64,000 nt of DNA from Paramecium pentaurelia (Eukaryota > Ciliophora > Oligohymenophorea > Peniculida > Parameciidae), in contig CAJJDO010000084.1 of the NCBI GenBank assembly GCA_905183005.1, positions 62,001-126,000 on the forward strand, written 5' to 3'. Made by a program: the position numbers and the translations under genes. The stretch's first letter is position 1. Every line of letters begins with the position of its first letter. Of this stretch, positions 36,370 to 48,304 are shown piece after piece. The notes under the pieces were generated by a model. It saw only the letters and a program-made list of their open reading frames with translations, made no database searches and was not told the DNA's origin.

Positions 36370-37394
36370 TACAATATAAATTTTTTAAAAGGTTAAAGAA
36401 ATTCAATAGATGTATTTAGTTTAATAATTGGTGAAATTAATTATCAAATTTAATTAATCATAAATGTAAAGCAATTTATTTCATAAAAATTCATTAGATT
36501 ATCTGATAATCAATATTTAAAACATGATCTCTTGTTCACTATTATATTGTTTATTAATTATATTTCCTATTATTAAATATCATTTTTGATATGATATTTC
36601 CATTTACTCTCATATTTATTGAGATTTCTTTTAAAAAAGCCATGAAATCATATTAAATCTTATCTTTTATTAATTTTAATCAATTTTCTAGCTGGATTTT
36701 TTATATTAAAATATCCTACTACACCAATCCAAATAAAAGTAATTTTAAAAAGGATTTGATCTGAATGTCAGAAAGGATGGATGAAACCATAAATATTTTT
36801 GGTTTTCTTTAGAAAAAAATAAAATTATTTAAGAATTAATTTGTTAATTTTTATTAGGTCTTTTTTAAATGGCCTATTGATATTAATGTATTATCCAAAA
36901 GAAATTAAAATATATTTTCTCATAAAACCCAATAAATTAATTTGATTGGTTAACGAATTTCAAATATTTAATTATTATAAATATTAGTTATAAATATATA
37001 ATTAAATCAATTACTGATGAATGATTTGTGAAATACATATTGTAGTCGGAAGAAGTAATTGAAATTCTACATTAATTTATATTTTTGTACTTTATTATTA
37101 ATCCTAACAAATTTGATTGAATAAATTGATTTTTATTAATAAAATTAAGTTTAAATTAGTTTAGAATCATCAAAATATAAAAGATCTTCCATTGATTTTC
37201 ATACTTTAAAAGTATTTTCTAATGTCTGATTGATAATTATATCAAATGAAAAACCCAATTATTTCCTGATAATAATGAGTATGAATACTAAATTATCAGT
37301 GTAATTAAAGAAATATTCATAATAAAGTGAGAAATATTACAAGCCGTTTTGTTTATCAATTGATGCAATCTAATTAATTTTAATTAGAAAACAT
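36370..37394 (+). repeat. False duplication, copy 2 (intergenic)
   Basis: Second copy of 35344-36368, starting directly after the N at 36369. Confidence 0.9.
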
Positions 37395-37455
37395 ATTATA
37401 TTTCAGAAGTAATTATATAATTAACTATAATAATTAAATAATTTTGTTTTAAAAA

Positions 37456-40400
37456 ATGAATCAATAAGGTACTAATCTCTTTATACTTATTGTTTTTGGT
37501 CTGCTAAAGTAATATTCATTTTAATAAGAGATTATGCTTATCTGATTGCGGATACTTAAAAACTGGATCTACTTTACTAAGTTTAACTGACCCTTAATAA
37601 TAACTAGACATCAATTTAGATAATATAGTGTTATTAGGCACTTCAAACATTGGTTATGGGTTATGGATAAAGTATTAACCTTTTGTACCTATTTCTTAGA
37701 TTAGTATGATTTTGAATTGATTAATTAGCGACTTCAAGTTCATCTACAGGTGGTATTATATTTAGAGAGCCTGTAGAATCAGGATTTTTTATATATATGT
37801 AATAGTAAAAGGATACAAAATTTAATATGTTAACTGTTTATATTACAATTACACCGGCAACTAACACAATAATGCATAATATATTTTATTCATTTTAATC
37901 AACAACAGGGACTATTTCTTTCAATTTTGAATTTGATGAATATGAAGGAAGATGGATTTTATTTTATGTCTATTATGATCTTTTGTAAAAATAAACAACA
38001 GTAGGTTTTTATTAAGCAGAATAAACTGTATCAACAAAAACATAGTAACTATAAGACATCCCTTCTTTAGTAAAATATGTTAGACATATAATTGGTGGAG
38101 TATAAGAAATAAAAAATTAATTAGGAGAGATTTTGAGTTTGTAATAATTTAAAGGAAGAATATCAACATTATTTAGCAAAGAGCAATTAAACATATTTTT
38201 AGATTTAAATTCATTTCTATCAACTTGTGAGATAGTTCCATCTTGTTCAATAAAAACCTATAAGTTATCAGGGTATAATTAAGTATTTACTGGAAATGGA
38301 TTCACAAATAATAATACAAGTCAATTAGAAAATCCAAGTTATGTTATTTAGGGTTGGGTTAAAATGGAATTTTTAAGTGATGATTATTATCTTGAAACAG
38401 TTATATTAAGAATTTCAATAAATAGTAATTATAATGATGATATGACAATTGGAGATAAAGAATTATATTTAAAGTATTATTAAAGTATAGTACCTACTTA
38501 AAATGGCTTTTCAATAACAACCTACACATACAATTTTCCAATGGAAATAAAATATTAGAGTTCAGGCACTGATATCATAACAGTAACAGGACCATAATAT
38601 TAAAATCTGTTAATTGATTGGCATTATATATAATATGAGATTGGAACAAATAATAATAATGGATAACCTTTATTTTCAATATATTTTCCATCTTTAGATA
38701 AAGTATTTCAATATAAATGGACTGTACCTATAAATCATTTTACTGGAACTATTCTATATTATTTTGTTGGGGGTGACAATTTTATTAAAAATTATCTAAT
38801 TGGATAATTAAGTGATTTAACTTTGATTACTTATTGTACAACACCAACAATAATGTTAAATCCTAAATGTCATTATTCTTGTAATACATGTGATGGTCCT
38901 GGTATATCTAATTGTTTATCATGTCCAATCAACAGTTTTAGAGTTCAATCTATTACTTAAAAGACATGTACTTGCAAAAATAAATATGTTGATATTGAAA
39001 ATGATCCAATATGTTAACCTGTTGTTGTTAAATTCCCTTAACTTGAAGAAGATGAAGTTTAAGTTGTATGTAACAAAAGAGGTTTTGATAGTTGTGATAA
39101 TAATATATAAAAATGCCTTTTCGGTCATTTTTTATATAGAGATAATTGCATATAATGGTATTTATAATAAATAAATAAGTCCTGGTTATTAATTGTATAG
39201 TACAAGATATCAGATCTTGTGTTCAAATTGTTTTTTTGATTCTGTAAGTTTTGCTTAGAATTTATAATGTTTAGAAGATACCAATACTTATTTATATGAT
39301 GAAGATAATTCATATTTCACCACTTAAAGACAGAATAGAGAAATTGAGTTTTATATAGCTAATCAAAATTTAGAAGGTTAGTATGAATTGACATTATAAT
39401 ATGGATTTGTATAATCTAGTAAATGCAAATAAGGATTTTTTTTGGATTCTAATAAATAATGTAGTGCTTGTTTAGATGGTTGTGAAACTTGTGTTAAAAA
39501 AGGAATTTGTTAAAAGTGTTTTTCAAATTATGCTTTAACAGATGATTATCTATGTTAATAATGTTTAAGTTGCACTGATTGTACATTCTATAATAAAAAT
39601 ACACATTGTAGATCTTGCAAAACTGGAACATATTTAAATTCTGAAGGATTATGTTAATCTTGTGGATAATATTGTGCTAGTTGTAACTACTAAGGTTAAT
39701 GTAATTATTGTGATAATCCTATTACATATTTCTTATCATTTGATGGTAAGAATTGTGAAATTTGCACTATTCCTAATTGCTAAATTTGTTATCATTATTT
39801 TATTAAAAATGATGTCACACATACAAAATTTGATATAAATACATCTATAATTGATATGGCTGAATCTTAATTATTTATTGGTTGTGCACTCTGTCAATAA
39901 AATTATTACTACAATTTAATTACATTATAATGTGAAATAGCACCTTAAACCTCTGGAAATGGTTCTACTAATCCTAGTGATCCTGCTCCTCCTAATGATT
40001 AAGATGGTAAGATTAATGAAGTATCAACTGAATTATGCACTTTTGGTCTAATAATAGATTCTTTAGGTACAAGTCATTGTTTAATAAGTTAATACAGTGT
40101 AACTTCAACTCAAAATATATTTTGCTCAACAATTACTAATTGTTAATAGTGTATATCTAATTATCTTTCTGCCAGTACATTTTGTATAGTATGTGTTGAT
40201 GGATATTATTCAAGTATTTTAACTGGTAGATGCATTCAATGTGAATAAAATTGTAAAACATGTATTCAATAAAATAAAGAATACTAAGACTTTTGGAAAT
40301 GGGGAATTAAAGCTTATTATAAATATGTTTTTAATTAAGATGACTCTCATCCTTTTGAATAATATGCAACATCAACTTTTGAATCAGATTTTGAATTGAT

Positions 40401-43400
40401 CTGTACATCATGTCCTAAAGGATATATCCTTTATGAATTTACTTGTATTAAAGATTGTAATGAAGATTGTACAGAATGTAACATAATTAATGGAATTTCA
40501 ATATGCACTTAATGTTTAGAAACTCCATATGGATATTTAAAGAGTCAAGATTCTAAAGGGATATGTCTAACTTGTCCAAACTATTGTGCTGCTTGTTTAG
40601 AGAGATCAACAGAAGAAATTCAAAATATTAATCCCTATTTTATTATTACATAGAATAATATTAAATATACAAGAATTTGTTATGAAGAATTTTAATAAGA
40701 TACTACTGAAGGTTCATACTACAATGATTAAAATATTTAAACAATAACATTTTGTGAAAAATATGATAAATGTTATCATAAAGCCATACTTAGATAAAAT
40801 GTGTATTGTTAACATGGTTTATATATGTTTGATTTAGAGAAAAGTACAGATTAATAAGTGTTTCTATAAAACAATATATTTATAGATGTACTTTTTGCAA
40901 TTGGATATTTAAGAATAGTAGAAACATCAAGTTTATATACTTATTTTAATGAAAAAGTAATAAGAGAGGTAGAATTTTAATTTAGATTCATCTCACAAAA
41001 TGGATTATCATGTTATCTCTAATAAGATTCTAAATTATTAAATATAATATAATAAAATGTATTTTCCATTTAGTAAGTTAATTTAAAACTTATTGGTGAC
41101 AAGTATCCTACTACTATAATAATAGATAAAATTTTATAAATAAAAAATTTTGGATCTATTACATTTGAAAATATATAATTTCAAACTGCTATTCAAGATA
41201 ACAATAATTCTTTATAATCTTATATTGTTTTGATAAATACTTAATTAAAAATGAACTTAATCATAAAAGATTGCATATTTACTACAACTAATTCAACTCA
41301 ATAATTGAAGCAATTCTAATTTATTTCTGATTAAGGATATTCATTAAATATTGAAAATCTTATCATTAGAGACTTTAAAGTTTAAGATTCATAAGTATTT
41401 TAATTTTAAATTTCTTCAGGCTTTGAATAAAAAGTAATTATATCAAGATTACAAATTATAACTTCATATTTAAAAAATACAAACCTCTTTAATTTTTAAG
41501 CTAAATCTAATGATCTCTTTGCTAATATCTAAATGAATTAAATATCTATAACTGATACTCAATTTGATAAATCTAATTTAACATACACATAAACTTAACT
41601 TGAATATGATATTGGAACAGTTATTGTTAATAATTTGAGTTTAATTGCTGTTACTTTAAATGATAAATCAACAATATTTTCAATCTAAGGTGCTTCATCT
41701 TTTATAACAAAAACAGTCACAGTTATAGATTTAATTCTTTAGAATAATTCTTATTTTTATTTTTCTAATATCATTTAGATATCAGACTTATAATTTAACA
41801 ACACTATGATTTAAAATAGTACACTCATTACTAATGATGTAGATTATGCAAATTCAGATGAATCAATGTTAAATGCTGCTAAAATTTCAATTATTAATTG
41901 TAAAATAGAGAATCTTAAATATACAAATGCATAATCAATTTTAAGAATAATTTTATATGAAAAGATTAATACTTAGATGTTTTATATTGATTCATTTACA
42001 CTCAACAATAGTATATCATTACTTAATGAAATACCAAATTATATTTCATATGAGCAATCAAATATTTATATAGAGTGTTATTAATGTAAATTGATTTCAG
42101 TTTATATTTAAAGAGGATATGGACTTCCTGAAATCACAATATTACATTCATAAAATCTAAATATTAAGAATTTGTATCTTTCTCAATCATCTAATTATTA
42201 TTCTAAAACTTTACATTAATCTTTTGAGTGTGTTAATAATTATGCTTATTCTCAGATGTTTCATTTTCTGTATATTGGATTTTACTAAAATATTACAATA
42301 AAGAATTTATAACTTAGCAATAGTATTACATATAACAATCCTTTTATTATCATTAAAGGATATGACTTAATGGAAAAAATATAAAATGAATAAATTGATA
42401 TAATAGATTCTATTTTTGATTCTAATATGCTTATTATCACAAAGGCCAACCGAGCTACTTCTATAATATCAATTCTATCAGAATAATCATCATTTGTCAC
42501 ATTTAGCAATATAAAATTCTATTATAATCATCTTAATCAATATTTTCAAGATTTATCAAGATAATCAACTTCAACATTACTTATTCAATTACAATAAGGT
42601 AACTTTTATCTTGAAAATTCTTATTTTAAACAAAATTTGGTTACTAATTCCACTGATTCTATTTTGTATCTAAAAGCTATAACCATAGGAATAACAAATA
42701 CGAAATTTCAAAAAAATAACATCCTTTAACTCTCTATAATTGGCTATAATATCTTGTTATCTGATGATAATAATGATATTGATGGTTAAAGTTTAATTAA
42801 TGTTTTACCAATTAGTTCTAAAAGTGGAAATGGATTATTAATTGCAACATATCTTAATTTAGATAGAGTGAGAATAGATTAATCTTTTTCTAATTATGGA
42901 GGAGGATTTTATATTAATACATAAGGTATAAGCAGTATTATAATAAAAAATTCGAAATTTTTAAATACATAAACTTCAATGATTAGTTCTTCTTTTTCAA
43001 CTGGAGGTTGTATTTATATAGATGCACAATTATCAAAATTAACATTAATTATATAATCAACTACTTTTGACTCCTCTTTTAGTAGATTAGAAGGAGGAGG
43101 CATATATATTATTCCATCTTAATAGGAGAATAATATTGAAATGTCTAATTTAAATGTAATAGATTGTTATTCCATAAAAAGTTCATTTCTATCATTTTAA
43201 TCATCAAGTTTGGACAATATAAAATCATAAATTTATATTAGTGGCATAATATTTGAGAATACTTAAAAAGGATTTAATACTTTTATATCACTTTTATAAT
43301 CTCCAAGTATTTCAGATCTTGATTCTATTCGTAATAGTAATGCTTTGATATCAATTAAATATGCAAGTGTAAATGTAAACAATTGTAGTTTTTCATCTAC

Positions 43401-46400
43401 CTAATTCTCATATTTCTTGAACATAGAATCTGCCATCAATATTTATTTACAGAATATTGAGATAATTAATTCTACAATTTTATATTCACCACTCCTCAAA
43501 TTAAGTTTAAGATAATGTAAATATTATATTATTTAAATTTAGACTATTATGGTATTCTTATGATTAAAAATCTTACAATTTAAAATGTTATTTAGAAACT
43601 ATAGATTGTAGATATTCCTTGTTTAGTAACAAGTTTCATAATTAAGGAACCTCTAACTTGTCCATTAATATTCCCATCTTAAAGTAAAAATTTATCTGAT
43701 TATGATACATCATAAAATTAGTAATTATAAATGGAATGTAATAAGTACCTTATTTATTAAAATGTCACTTATAAATTCAGTCTTATAGAAATAGATGATC
43801 TTAAGGTAAGTCATCATTTCTAAGCAGAAAACTTATAATTTGATTCTATTCAATGTTCTGATTGCTAATATGGACTTATTACAATTGAAGAGATAGAAAA
43901 GTCAGAAGTTTAAAATATCTTATTTTCAAATGTAATTATAAGAGATAGTAATTGCGGTTAAACAGGATGTATATCATTACTTCAATATGAAAGTAATGCA
44001 ATATTAAGAAGTGATTTATTATCATCTCCTACTAATTAAAGAGTACTTTAATAACACGATTACTATAATTTAACTTACAATTTAAATTACTAAGCAAAAA
44101 TAATTAATTCTAGATTTATTAATAATAATGCTATTTATGGAGGATCAATCTTTATAGTTGAAATAACATCTATATTGCATGCCTGTTATTTTAGAAATAA
44201 TACAGCTAGTATAGGAGGTGCTATTTATTATTTTTCAAAGTAGGCCCAATTATATATTTTTGATTCTTAAATACTTGAGAATAAAGCTAAAATTGCTGGG
44301 GGATTATACTTAAATTCTTAATCATTACAAACTACAACTTAACTTGATGTTTATTTATCAAATAATAATTCAACACTTTTTGGTTCTGATGTTTTAGAAA
44401 ATCCTAGATCTTTAACAATGTCTGTAGATGGAGGAAAAACATTTCTAACAAAAAAACTGATATCCAAAACTTCAACATCTTTAGTTGAATAAATTGTCAT
44501 TACACCTTATAAGATTTTAGGCTATTCTTAAAAAGTTAATTTTATTATGTTTCCATCTGGAAGAGCCATAGGATCATATAAATATTTTGATCAATACACA
44601 TCTCAGTATATTCCCTACAATCTTACATTTAGAATCATAGCCCTTAACAAATATAACACTTAAGAAAAGAAATTAGAAGGATCTTCTTGCACTATTACTC
44701 CAACCATTATGAATTATACTAGTCAAGAAATCCTCTCAGGATTAGTTGGAAGTTTATCATATACAACTGTAAAATTTAACCAAACTTCTGGTGACTTTAA
44801 TTTAGATGATCTAATTATCTATTTTAATCCTACTTATGAGGCAGAAGTTATTATGTAATTATCAATATTCTGTAATATCATCTCAATACCTTAATATGAA
44901 TCTATTCCTCCTTATTCTATTAATAATACAATTACAAATTATAAATTATTAATTGATATAAAAACATTAAAATGTTAATTAGGTGAATATTAAAATGAAA
45001 CAACAGGTGGTTGTATATTATGTGATACAATATAAAATTAATATTAAGTAAAATGGAGTGCATAAAATTGTAATTATAAAGATGATTAAACTATGAAATC
45101 TATAGAATCTTCTATGATTGAATTAAGATCTGGTTATTGGAGAGCATATTATTATTCTTAAACAATAGAATATTGTTATCATTTAATATAAAATTGTTAA
45201 GGAGGATGGAAACCAGGTGATTAATCATGTATATTAGGACATATAGGTGCATTATGTGAATAATGTGATTTATATAATATAATTGGTTAAGGTTCATATT
45301 CAGTAAGTTCTAAATATTCATGTGGAAATTGTGATTAAATAATAGGCAATGTGTTAACAATCTTTTTTATAAGTGTCTGGACTCTTATCTCTATATTGAT
45401 GTCAGTTAGCAGTACTGTTGAAATGATTGAAGAATTTATAGCAGGATTAAGATTAAAAGCCTTTGGGTTTACTGNNNNNNNNNNNNNNNNNNNNNNNNNN
45501 NNNNNNNNNNNNNNNNNNNNNNNNNNNNNNNNNNNNNNNNNNNNNNNNNNNNNNNNNNNNNNNNNNNNNNNNNNNNNNNNNNNNNNNNNNNNNNNNNNNN
45601 NNNNNNNNNNNNNNNNNNNNNNNNNNNNNNNNNNNNNNNNNNNNNNNNNNNNNNNNNNNNNNNNNNNNNNNNNNNNNNNNNNNNNNNNNNNNNNNNNNNN
45701 NNNNNNNNNNNNNNNNNNNNNNNNNNNNNNNNNNNNNNNNNNNNNNNNNNNNNNNNNNNNNNNNNNNNNNNNNNNNNNNNNNNNNNNNNNNNNNNNNNNN
45801 NNNNNNNNNNNNNNNNNNNNNNNNNNNNNNNNNNNNNNNNNNNNNNNNNNNNNNNNNNNNNNNNNNNNNNNNNNNNNNNNNNNNNNNNNNNNNNNNNNNN
45901 NNNNNNNNNNNNNNNNNNNNNNNNNNNNNNNNNNNNNNNNNNNNNNNNNNNNNNNNNNNNNNNNNNNNNNNNNNNNNNNNNNNNNNNNNNNNNNNNNNNN
46001 NNNNNNNNNNNNNNNNNNNNNNNNNNNNNNNNNNNNNNNNNNNNNNNNNNNNNNNNNNNNNNNNNNNNNNNNNNNNNNNNNNNNNNNNNNNNNNNNNNNN
46101 NNNNNNNNNNNNNNNNNNNNACAAATTATAAATTATTAATTGATATAAAAACATTAAAATGTTAATTAGGTGAATATTAAAATGAAACAACAGGTGGTTG
46201 TATATTATGTGATACAATATAAAATTAATATTAAGTAAAATGGAGTGCATAAAATTGTAATTATAAAGATGATTAAACTATGAAATCTATAGAATCTTCT
46301 ATGATTGAATTAAGATCTGGTTATTGGAGAGCATATTATTATTCTTAAACAATAGAATATTGTTATCATTTAATATAAAATTGTTAAGGAGGATGGAAAC

Positions 46401-48107
46401 CAGGTGATTAATCATGTATATTAGGACATATAGGTGCATTATGTGAATAATGTGATTTATATAATATAATTGGTTAAGGTTCATATTCAGTAAGTTCTAA
46501 ATATTCATGTGGAAATTGTGATTAAATAATAGGCAATGTGTTAACAATCTTTTTTATAAGTGTCTGGACTCTTATCTCTATATTGATGTCAGTTAGCAGT
46601 ACTGTTGAAATGATTGAAGAATTTATAGCAGGATTAAGATTAAAAGCCTTTGGGTTTACTGTGCTAATTAAACCAGCTTCAACTGCTATTTTTATTAAAG
46701 TATTCACAAATTATTTACAAATCATATCTACTATTGCAACATTCTAACTTTAAGTACCTTCTGGATTAGCCTCAATTGTTAATAGTGTAGGAAATCCTAT
46801 TGAATCAATGGCTTATTCATTAGATTGTTTTCTTATTCAAATTACAGACATTGAAATTATTTACTTTAGAATTATTTGGAGTTTGCTCTTGGCCACCTCA
46901 TATATTAAGGCTTTTTTTATAATTCAGGGCATTCAAATATTGACAAAATCAATAAAATATAATACCGCTTTTGTTTCAACTGCCTTAATTTATGTTTTTA
47001 TTTATTTACAACCTAATTTGATCGGTGGCTTAATATCTCTCATTTCATATAGAATCATTTCTGATGAATATTGGATTTAGGGTAATGTTTCTTATAGATA
47101 TGATACATATTAACATGCAAAATGGTTAGTATCATTTTGTTTTCCTCTACTATTATTATTTAGTATTTTGATTCCATTATATTTTTGGTATGGAGTAAGG
47201 AAAAACAGAGGTTAATTAAATAAGACAGCAGTTCGTTAAAAATGGGGATATTTGTACAATGAATATAAAATACATGCATATTATTGGGAAACCATTAAAA
47301 TCTTATAAAAAGAACTAATAATTATTGTACTTGCATATTATGATGATCACATTGCAATTAAAGCATCTTTAGTATTTTTAGTATTATTTGGTTACAGTTT
47401 TGTAACAACATCATAAAAACCATATATTAGTGGTGAATTGAACTATTTAGATACATAATCAACAATAGTATGTGCAGTTTCAATTATTTTAGGAAGTTCT
47501 ATAAATACAGCCTAAAAATCTAATTTAGTGGAAATAGTATGGCCCTTTTATATTATTATTGGTATTTTAAATGCATATTTTATCATTAAAATGTTAATAA
47601 AAATTTTGTTTGCTTATTTCGATAAATTGCATGAATAAATAGATAAAATTAAGGAACTAATTATAAAGTTTTTTCCGAATTTAATACAAAAACATCCTTT
47701 TATAAAAGAATTATTTGAAAGCAGGAAAAAGTAATAAGCAAGAGTCAAAGGAAGGTTTGCCAAAATTAAACATCATTTGTTACCTTAGGCAAAATAGATT
47801 CTATAATATAAAAAGTAAATTTATATATATATAATCTTTTAGATAAAATAATTTAGATTTACCTTGTAAAATTAAAACAATATTATCTGAATTTGATGAA
47901 GATATAATTGAACCAAAAAGAGAATAAAATAATGGGATTAATTTAGGTGTAAATAGTCCCTTATCTCCAGAAAGTAATTATGATAAAGAAGCTAATGTTG
48001 ATTCTTTATTTAAAAAACCATAATCATCTAAAGTATACCCAGAATTAATTATTAATTATTTGAATTAAGATAGTTTAAAATCAAGCATCCATCAATCTCA
48101 AAGTTGA
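37456..48107 (+). CDS. Giant receptor-like protein B: signal peptide, Cys-rich block, beta-helix-like region, multipass C-terminal domain (interrupted by gap and duplication)
   Basis: Interrupted by an N run and a 541-bp duplicate. Dropping 45475-46661 (1187 bp) and introns 37509-37530, 37704-37728, 39158-39179, 43517-43542 and 47815-47842 (22, 25, 22, 26, 28 nt) gives exactly 3114 codons. Layout: signal peptide with FILIVFGLL; N-terminal domain with GYGLWIKYQPF; Cys-rich repeats about 455-1090 (opening CNTCDGPGISNCLSC); Asn/Ser-rich beta-helix-like region about 1150-2280 with GGAIYYF and GGLYLN repeats; a second small Cys block about 2470-2595 (GGCILCDT, GHIGALCEQCD, CGNCDQ); about eight TM segments from 2598 to 2980 with GYLYNEYKIHAYYWETIKIL; and a cytosolic tail. 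The first intron ends GAG. Likely a surface receptor or mechanosensory-type protein; function not known. Closest relative in the window is gene C. Confidence 0.88.
44934..45340 (+). repeat. 407-bp inverted repeat shared by giant genes B and C, arm in B
   Basis: Reverse complement of 49909-50315 with no difference that I could find by eye (also present in the duplicate at 46121-46527). It codes for the second Cys block upstream of the TM module. Sequence on both sides diverges clearly between B and C. Confidence 0.85.
44934..45474 (+). repeat. False duplication at the N-run gap, copy 1
   Basis: 541 bp immediately before the N run (45475-46120) that reappear after it at 46121-46661. The sequence continues normally only from the second copy, so the gap has in effect negative length. 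Confidence 0.9.
45475..46120. other. Assembly gap (646 N)
   Basis: A run of N. Because the flanks overlap by 541 bp and the frame closes when gap and duplicate are removed, the gap probably represents no missing sequence. Confidence 0.9.
46121..46661 (+). repeat. False duplication at the N-run gap, copy 2
   Basis: Second copy of 44934-45474, offset 1187 bp. It begins exactly at the first base of the 407-bp segment shared with gene C, so the contig started at a repeat boundary. Confidence 0.9.
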
Positions 48108-48172
48108 AATTCGAAGGAGATTTAAATACTTTAATGAACTATATATTATTTAAATATAATTTATTAACTTAA

Positions 48173-48174
<2 letters not shown>

Positions 48175-48207
<33 letters not shown>
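48175..48207. repeat. (TA)n microsatellite between convergent genes B and C
   Basis: About 33 bp of uninterrupted TA in the 197-bp spacer between the two stop codons. Simple repeats of this kind are ordinary in AT-rich spacers. Confidence 0.95.
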
Positions 48208-48211
<4 letters not shown>

Positions 48212-48304
48212 TTCTAAAAAATAATTTAAACTTTAAATAATATATTTTTTATTTATATTCTAGTTTAGAAGTTAGTAAAATTTAAAATATTTCTTTTTAT
48301 TTAA

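Larger units (their letters stand above)
35244..37455. other. Intergenic region, inflated by an assembly duplication
   Basis: About 2.2 kb between divergent starts of the Rab gene and giant gene B. 1025 bp of it is a duplicate, so the real spacer is about 1.2 kb. I see no protein-like frame and no RNA gene. It must contain the promoters of both genes. Confidence 0.55.

Noticed and set aside
38919..39313. Short antisense open frames within giant gene B
   Set aside because: Standard-code shadows of the Cys-rich coding strand with no independent support.
45112..45297. 61-codon antisense open frame, repeated at 46299-46484 (-) and 49952-50137 (+)
   Set aside because: It is the antisense shadow of the identical coding segment shared by B and C and its duplicate, not a gene family.
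48175..48207. (TA)n run as a telomere addition or chromosome fragmentation site
   Set aside because: Paramecium telomeres are G-rich (GGGGTT/GGGTTT); none is present and genes continue on both sides.
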